NCBI GenBank assembly: GCA_041484845.1
Contig: JBGPIK010000269.1
Coordinates: 1 to 9,598, forward strand
DNA: 9,598 nucleotides
Direction: 5' to 3'
DNA from: JBGPIK01 sp041484845
GTDB taxonomy: Bacteria > Desulfobacterota > Binatia > UBA9968
Shown: positions 6,215-9,598 of the stretch, piece by piece
Numbering within the stretch: position 1 is the first letter of the stretch
Layout of the letters: the number at the start of each line of letters is the position of its first letter
Notes under the pieces: model-generated
Told to the model about the DNA's origin: nothing
What the model saw: only the letters and a program-made list of their open reading frames with translations
Database searches by the model: none
Program-made: the position numbers and the translations under genes

Positions 6215-6667
6215 CTATTCGACTTTTTTTAGAGTCAGCCGTGTGATCTTATAGCTTGCCCCCTCGGGGCGGACACGCCGAACATACCCGTTTAGCTCGT
6301 TGTCCCCTTCCAGCTTCAAACGGGCGGGGCCAAGCGAACGGGCGGGGCCGAGCGGAACATCGAAATCAATAGTGACATTACCGCCATCGACCGTGACCTT
6401 GATTCCGACCGGGAATCCTTTTTTTCCAGTAACACCGAATCTGCCGCGAGCGATCCATTGATCTCCGTCTCGCTTGACCGGCTGAATGACAAGCGTACGG
6501 TATCCTTCGCGCACTAGTAAGATCCCCTCCCATTTACCGACTAAGGTTTTCACCAACTCTTCTTCCGTTCCTGGAGCCGAAAAAGCAGAAACAGCCATCA
6601 TCATGATGATCAGAATGAAGAAGCCGCTAACTGAGGACAATCGTAGCTTGGAAGATTGGCTCGACAT
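6215..6667 (-). CDS. Small secreted beta-rich protein of unknown function
   Basis: This is a 150-residue protein starting at ATG 6665-6667. GGAGG (6676-6680) lies eight bases upstream, which settles the start against in-frame GTG 6697 and an ATG 15 bases further upstream that overlaps the Shine-Dalgarno. A clear Sec signal peptide is present: a basic n-region (SKLRL), hydrophobic GFFILIIMMMAVSAF, and a likely cut after AFSA at residue 31. The mature 120 residues alternate strands (LVGKWEGILLVREG, YRTLVIQPV, QWIARGRFGV, GIKVTVDGGNVTIDF) in the manner of small lipocalin-like or beta-sandwich periplasmic proteins. I do not recognise a named family. An 18-bp tandem duplication gives the repeated LGPAR (PLGPAR-SLGPAR). 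It faces the MFS gene tail to tail and is last in the minus-strand gene series. Confidence 0.7.
   Translation of the reverse strand: MSSQSSKLRLSSVSGFFILIIMMMAVSAFSAPGTEEELVKTLVGKWEGILLVREGYRTLVIQPVKRDGDQWIARGRFGVTGKKGFPVGIKVTVDGGNVTIDFDVPLGPARSLGPARLKLEGDNELNGYVRRVRPEGASYKITRLTLKKVE
6319..6354. repeat. 18-bp in-frame tandem duplication inside the secreted-protein gene
   Basis: AACGGGCGGGGCCAAGCG (6319-6336) is followed directly by the same 18 bases with one A-to-G change (6337-6354). On the coding strand this gives two successive copies of a six-residue unit (PLGPAR, SLGPAR) and keeps the frame. A replication-slippage origin is the simplest explanation. Confidence 0.8.
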
Positions 6668-6784
6668 TTGTGGTTCCTCCATTGAATTTTGGCTCACTTA
6701 CCCATTTTCATGCGCGCAATGCAAGCTAATTTAGGTCCGGTTCTCACACACGCAAAGTGAGTCAAAAGTGGATCAGGAAAATGA

Positions 6785-7309
6785 TCAGTCACTCCGTCTG
6801 ATATGCCCGATAGTTTTTTCTAGGAGCCGAGCCGCCTTCATCACATCGTACCGGCTTGGGATATGAACAAATCCAAAGCGGATTGGCAACTGTCGCCGCT
6901 TCAGGAAATCGAGAATGACGTACATGGAGTAATTGCAGACATAGTCCCCCGCGTTGCATGACCGCCTCGCATGACCCTTCAACTGAAGTCTACAATTGCT
7001 AATGAGTTTAGGCGCGCCGCGCGGGACGATCTGCCGGGCTTTTTCTTTTTTGCTGCTGCGCCGCTTGTTGATCGCTCGGGTCTCGATTCGCAAAAGCCGG
7101 CCCCGCGAACATTGACCCATGCCAAGAATCACATCAGGGGTAAATTTCTCCACGGCTTGGATGAATTGGCTGCGCTGAAATTTGACCAGGAAGACCGCTT
7201 TCTTAAGCCAGCGTCGATTGGGAACCTCGCGGAGAACTTTTGCCGTGACGTTGTCTTTGAACTGGCGATACGGCCCAAAACCATAGACAAGAATGCGCGC
7301 GCCGGTCAT
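6785..7309 (-). CDS. Pyroglutamyl-peptidase I-like (peptidase C15) protein, compact and divergent
   Basis: Peptidase C15 enzymes remove N-terminal pyroglutamate in the cytoplasm. The 174-residue product keeps the family landmarks: ILVYGFGPYRQFKDN matches the 'ILVTGFEPFGG..xNP' start, PDVILGMGQ the 'PDVVIxxGQ' strand, and RIETRAIN carries the catalytic Glu76 in the 'ERVAIN' position. NAGDYVCNYSMYVILD carries Cys125 of 'TAGTFVCNHLMY', and FGFVHIP carries His149 of 'GFIHIP'. All three catalytic residues are therefore present. It is about 40 residues shorter than the usual 200-220. It lacks the GG of the first motif, and it has a very basic central segment (NKRRSSKKEKAR). These features suggest altered substrate or oligomer contacts, so activity on pyroglutamyl peptides is an inference. 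ATG 7309 is the only plausible start before an upstream in-frame stop. It lies 66 bp after the SDR gene on the same strand. Confidence 0.75.
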   Translation of the reverse strand: MTGARILVYGFGPYRQFKDNVTAKVLREVPNRRWLKKAVFLVKFQRSQFIQAVEKFTPDVILGMGQCSRGRLLRIETRAINKRRSSKKEKARQIVPRGAPKLISNCRLQLKGHARRSCNAGDYVCNYSMYVILDFLKRRQLPIRFGFVHIPSRYDVMKAARLLEKTIGHIRRSD

Positions 7310-7375
7310 TTCAATTGGCGCGGCGGCTGGCCGGGCAGGCGGTTGTTTCGCGTCTCATAGCCGGGCCGCCCTTGC

Positions 7376-8056
7376 CTAAGGGCTTTTAGCGAAGTTTTCT
7401 CCGGAACGCTTAATCGCCGGAACATCGACAATACGGACTTGTCCTTTTGGTGCCGGATCTTCGATCGCGGCGACAAGCGCATTAACCATTTGAGTGATTG
7501 TCACCAGGCCGAGTCGGCGGGCGCTCTCGCGGGTCGGTGGCCACCGTTCGGCCAATTTGTAGAGCGGAATGAGCGCCGTCGCCCAGCGATGACCGGGACC
7601 CAGGACATACCACGGCCTCAAGATTATCGCCGCGAACCCTGCTTCTCGAATGATCGCCTCCCCCTGTGCGCGCGCTGCGACAAAAGCCCGCATGACCGGC
7701 GCAGGCTGCGCCACACTCACGTAGATAAAATGGGCGATGCCGACACGCCGCGCTGCCGTCACACTGGCGCGTATGCTGGGCAGATCCACGCGTTGAAACT
7801 CTCCCGCCTTGGACGGATTAGGATGCGGTGTTCCAACCAAATGAACGAGCGTGTCGTTGGCCCGGAGCGCTCCGGCGATCGCTTCGGGGTCGAGGGCATC
7901 GCCCAATATGGTCGCCGCTCCCGCCGGCACACGCGCCAGCGACGCTGCACGCGCCAGCACCCGAACCCGATGACCACGGGCCAGCAACCGCGGAATCAAA
8001 GCTGCGCCGATGTAACCGGTTCCACCGGTGATCAAGAGATCGAGCGTCTTCGCCAT
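7376..8056 (-). CDS. Atypical short-chain dehydrogenase/reductase, NAD(P)-binding (NmrA/NDUFA9-like)
   Basis: The 226-residue protein has an N-terminal Rossmann fold with the dinucleotide-binding motif GGTGYIG (residues 11-17), an adenosine-side segment RVRVLARAAS, the acidic ILGDALDP, and the VHLVGTPHPNP loop. The strand FIYVSVAQP occupies the active-site position, but the classical Tyr-x-x-x-Lys pair is absent. ILRPWYVLGPGH then matches the 'xxRPxxVxGPG' segment of atypical SDRs. These traits place it with NmrA-like or complex-I-NDUFA9-like SDRs, which may bind cofactor without dehydrogenase activity or act on quinone- or sugar-type substrates. It is shorter than the usual 280-300. The start ATG 8056 is fixed by the MAKTLDLLITGGTG N-terminus. 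It is preceded by a 358-bp gap with a possible promoter and followed closely by the peptidase gene. Confidence 0.85.
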   Translation of the reverse strand: MAKTLDLLITGGTGYIGAALIPRLLARGHRVRVLARAASLARVPAGAATILGDALDPEAIAGALRANDTLVHLVGTPHPNPSKAGEFQRVDLPSIRASVTAARRVGIAHFIYVSVAQPAPVMRAFVAARAQGEAIIREAGFAAIILRPWYVLGPGHRWATALIPLYKLAERWPPTRESARRLGLVTITQMVNALVAAIEDPAPKGQVRIVDVPAIKRSGENFAKSP

Positions 8057-8414
8057 TAGCTCGCCGTATGAATCATCAACAGGAGTTACGCTACAATGGT
8101 CATCCGTCTATTGGCCGGCGCCTGTCATTACACAAGCTTTGAAATGAATGTAGTAATCGGTTCAGCGCAAAGAACACTTGGGCGCCGCTCTCGGCGTCGA
8201 ATGGCCCCCCGGTTCCGATCGAGATTGCCGAAGATAAAGCAGATCGAGATGTTAATATTTTATTTTGACATGAATTTGCAGTGTCTAAAAGGCGCCCCGT
8301 AGAGATCCCAGTAACAAAACGGATTTCGGCCGCAGTTAAACAAAACCATTTTCAATTGAGACAAAGTTGAGGCAGCGTCCGACGACCGCATGCCTTTCCG
8401 TTATCCGCAAGCGT
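8057..8414. other. 358-bp intergenic region between the SDR and LOG genes
   Basis: No convincing gene is present. It contains an AT-rich patch (8251-8275) with a possible minus-strand promoter. It also has a short GC hairpin, GGCGCCG-CTCT-CGGCGTC (8181-8198, seven pairs including one G-T), that would fall in the SDR leader. A plus-strand frame at 8096-8302 has AGGAG ten bases before its ATG but resembles no family. The hairpin lacks a T-run in either direction. Confidence 0.5.
8257..8287 (-). promoter_or_regulatory. Possible sigma-70-type promoter for the SDR gene
   Basis: Read on the minus strand, TAGACA (8287-8282, 5/6 to consensus) is followed after 19 bases by TAAAAT (8262-8257, 5/6). 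The spacer is two bases longer than ideal; AATAAA two bases earlier would give 17. Transcription would start near 8250 and leave a leader of about 195 bases containing the hairpin at 8181-8198. Confidence 0.25.
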
Positions 8415-9008
8415 TTAGGTTTGGCTCGGATCGAATCGCTTGGGCGCGCGAGTGACGATCCATTGATCGAAGCGATCAAGCAATGCGCCCGGTTCGCTTT
8501 CGACAACCAGCAGCTCACGATGTTTGCGCTTAAGGAAATCCTGCTCGACCGCAAAATCCATAAATTCCACGAGACGGCGATAATAACCGCAGACGTTGAG
8601 CAGGCCGCAAGGCTTGTCATGGAGGCCGAGCTGAGCCCAACTCAGGACCTCGAAGAATTCTTCCATGGTGCCGATGCCGCCCGGCATCGCGATAAATCCG
8701 TGGGACAACTCCGCCATCATCGCTTTGCGCTCGTGCATGGACTGCACAATGCACAACTCCGACAGGCCTTGGTGCGCCACTTCTTTTTCGACAAACGCCG
8801 CTGGAATCACGCCGATAACATGGCCCTGCTGTTCCAGCACGGCATCCGCGATGATCCCCATCAGACCGACATTGCCGCCGCCGTACACAAGACCGTAGCC
8901 ACGCGCCTCCAGTTCACGGCCGATTTGGCGCGCCGCAGCCGCGTACTCAGGTCTCGCTCCCTGACGCGATCCTGTAAATACACAGATGTTTGCTTTAAGC
9001 GTCTTCAC
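8415..9008 (-). CDS. LOG-family cytokinin riboside 5'-monophosphate phosphoribohydrolase-like protein (TIGR00730)
   Basis: LOG-family proteins cleave the N-glycosidic bond of nucleoside 5'-monophosphates (AMP or N6-modified AMP), releasing base and ribose 5-phosphate. The 197-residue product has the full family pattern: ICVFTGSRQG (8-17), YGGGNVGLMG (42-51) for phosphate binding, MHERKAMM (91-98), and the catalytic/nucleotide motif PGGIGTMEE (109-117). The first motif has Thr where 'YCGSS' is common. The start is GTG 9008, because an in-frame TGA lies three codons upstream and no other start fits. GGAAGG lies 11 bases before it. This GTG overlaps by four bases the TGA of a 27-codon minus-strand frame (9005-9088), so translational coupling is conceivable. 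Length and motif order are normal for the family; whether its role here is nucleotide salvage or another role is unknown. Confidence 0.92.
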   Translation of the reverse strand: MKTLKANICVFTGSRQGARPEYAAAARQIGRELEARGYGLVYGGGNVGLMGIIADAVLEQQGHVIGVIPAAFVEKEVAHQGLSELCIVQSMHERKAMMAELSHGFIAMPGGIGTMEEFFEVLSWAQLGLHDKPCGLLNVCGYYRRLVEFMDFAVEQDFLKRKHRELLVVESEPGALLDRFDQWIVTRAPKRFDPSQT

Positions 9009-9116
9009 AAAAAGTCAAACCTTCCGCCGCTCAGATGGCGATGTTTGATGCCGCTGGCCTTGAGAGTTGTCGCGGCGTACGCCCACATTCCGGGTTGTGG
9101 TTGTGCCTCAGCCGCG

Positions 9117-9506
9117 CTAGGTCGACACGCTAGACTTACTCTGTTGCTGTTTGTCTGCAATTTTCTCCACTAATAGCCGGAAAGTCGTTTCCGGCTCGCA
9201 GGTCACCCCGTAGGCCACATTGAATACTTTGATCAAGTCCCGCGTATAGATTTGTTCCTCGGCCCAATTCACGATTTCAGTAAGCGTGTTCTCCGGACTG
9301 AGCTGTTTAATTTTTACGCCGACGATTTCGGCCAGCCCGGCCGCGATCTTCTGCGCGATGTCTCTTTGGTCGGGTGGAAACTCCAAACGGACAAACGCTA
9401 CAATCAGCTCCCAATCAATTTTCCTCGGGCTTCGGCGCCACAAAATCCGGCCCACGGTCATCAATAAAATCACCGCGCCGAGATATGCGTAGAATTGCGG
9501 AATCAT
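9117..9506 (-). CDS. Membrane-anchored protein with acyl-carrier-protein-like domain lacking the Ppant serine
   Basis: The 129-residue protein starts at ATG 9506. One hydrophobic helix, FYAYLGAVILLMTVGRILW (5-23), is followed by a basic stop-transfer RRSPRK, so the rest probably faces the cytoplasm. Residues 47-118 resemble an acyl carrier protein in pattern: a helix-1 region DIAQKIAAGLAEIVGVKIKQ, the loop LSPENTLTEI, a helix-2 region DLIKVFNVAYGV, and a C-terminal ETTFRLLVEKI helix. In this alignment EQIYTRDL matches the ACP segment DSLDTVEL, placing Gln85 where the phosphopantetheine-bearing Ser would be. It could not then carry an acyl chain in the normal way. The ACP relation is my inference from pattern and may be wrong; no named family is recognised. 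It lies 108 bp before the LOG gene on the same strand. Confidence 0.65.
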   Translation of the reverse strand: MIPQFYAYLGAVILLMTVGRILWRRSPRKIDWELIVAFVRLEFPPDQRDIAQKIAAGLAEIVGVKIKQLSPENTLTEIVNWAEEQIYTRDLIKVFNVAYGVTCEPETTFRLLVEKIADKQQQSKSSVST

Positions 9507-9598
9507 CGACTCAGGTTTCTGACGTCCCTACGACCTCTTTAAGCACTGCCGCAAGATCCAAGATTACTTTGCATTGCTACCTTCCTCTATCTTTCTAG

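Noticed and set aside
6199..6232. GCGA-GAT-TCGC hairpin and T7 after the MFS gene, looking like a plus-strand terminator
   Set aside because: The stem is only four bases, it is separated from the T-run by several bases, and the T-run is the complement of Lys codons at the end of the secreted-protein gene.
8096..8302. Plus-strand 68-codon frame with AGGAG ten bases before its ATG
   Set aside because: The product (Arg-rich middle, no domain) resembles no family, and the frame lies in the likely promoter and leader region of the minus-strand SDR gene.
8367..9173. Long plus-strand frame of 268 codons
   Set aside because: It lies antisense to the clearly genuine LOG gene and reads as the complement of its conserved motifs; length comes from GC-biased codon usage of the real gene.
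9539..9574. Eleven-codon minus-strand frame (MQSNLGSCGSA) with AGGAAGG upstream
   Set aside because: Too short to support; it may be a leader peptide or the tail of something outside the window, but nothing decides this.

Overview
This window is about 9.6 kb of bacterial chromosome of moderate GC content. It probably comes from an uncultured, environmental, proteobacteria-like lineage. I infer this from a class I AroG-type DAHP synthase with E. coli-like residue numbering, an SrkA/YihE kinase, and an orphan NMT1/SsuA-type solute-binding protein of a kind often expanded in soil deltaproteobacteria-like groups. No 16S rRNA or tRNA is present, so this placement is an inference. Gene products were named from motifs and recalled families, not from database searches.

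Left part (1-3760), repeat-rich and gene-poor. It opens with the N-terminal 205 residues of an SrkA-type stress kinase on the minus strand, cut by the window edge just after its catalytic loop. Next come a decayed HIT-family gene (minus strand) and a decayed REP-associated tyrosine transposase (RAYT) N-terminus (plus strand). A small Lys/Ala-rich basic protein and an exported, orphan ABC-type solute-binding protein follow. A degenerate 42-bp direct repeat at 685-726 and 3013-3054 brackets this block. The 820-bp gap before aroG holds a second palindromic repeat, a nested REP-like hairpin and a terminator-like hairpin.

Middle (3700-6094, plus strand). A recognisable sigma-70-type promoter precedes aroG, the phenylalanine-sensitive type of DAHP synthase, whose catalytic and allosteric residues all look intact. 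A 12-helix MFS transporter follows 77 bp later and may be co-transcribed.

Right part (6215-9506, minus strand). Five genes lie head to tail. In transcription order they are a membrane-anchored protein with an acyl-carrier-protein-like domain lacking the phosphopantetheine serine, a LOG-family nucleotide phosphoribohydrolase, an atypical NAD(P)-binding SDR, a divergent pyroglutamyl-peptidase I-like protein, and a small secreted beta-rich protein. Gaps of 66-358 bp suggest loosely linked units rather than one tight operon.

I do not see a CRISPR array, a phage, an intact transposon or an obvious multi-gene novel system. The most unusual items are the serine-less ACP-like membrane protein, the compact peptidase C15 homolog, and the repeat-bracketed block with two pseudogenes.
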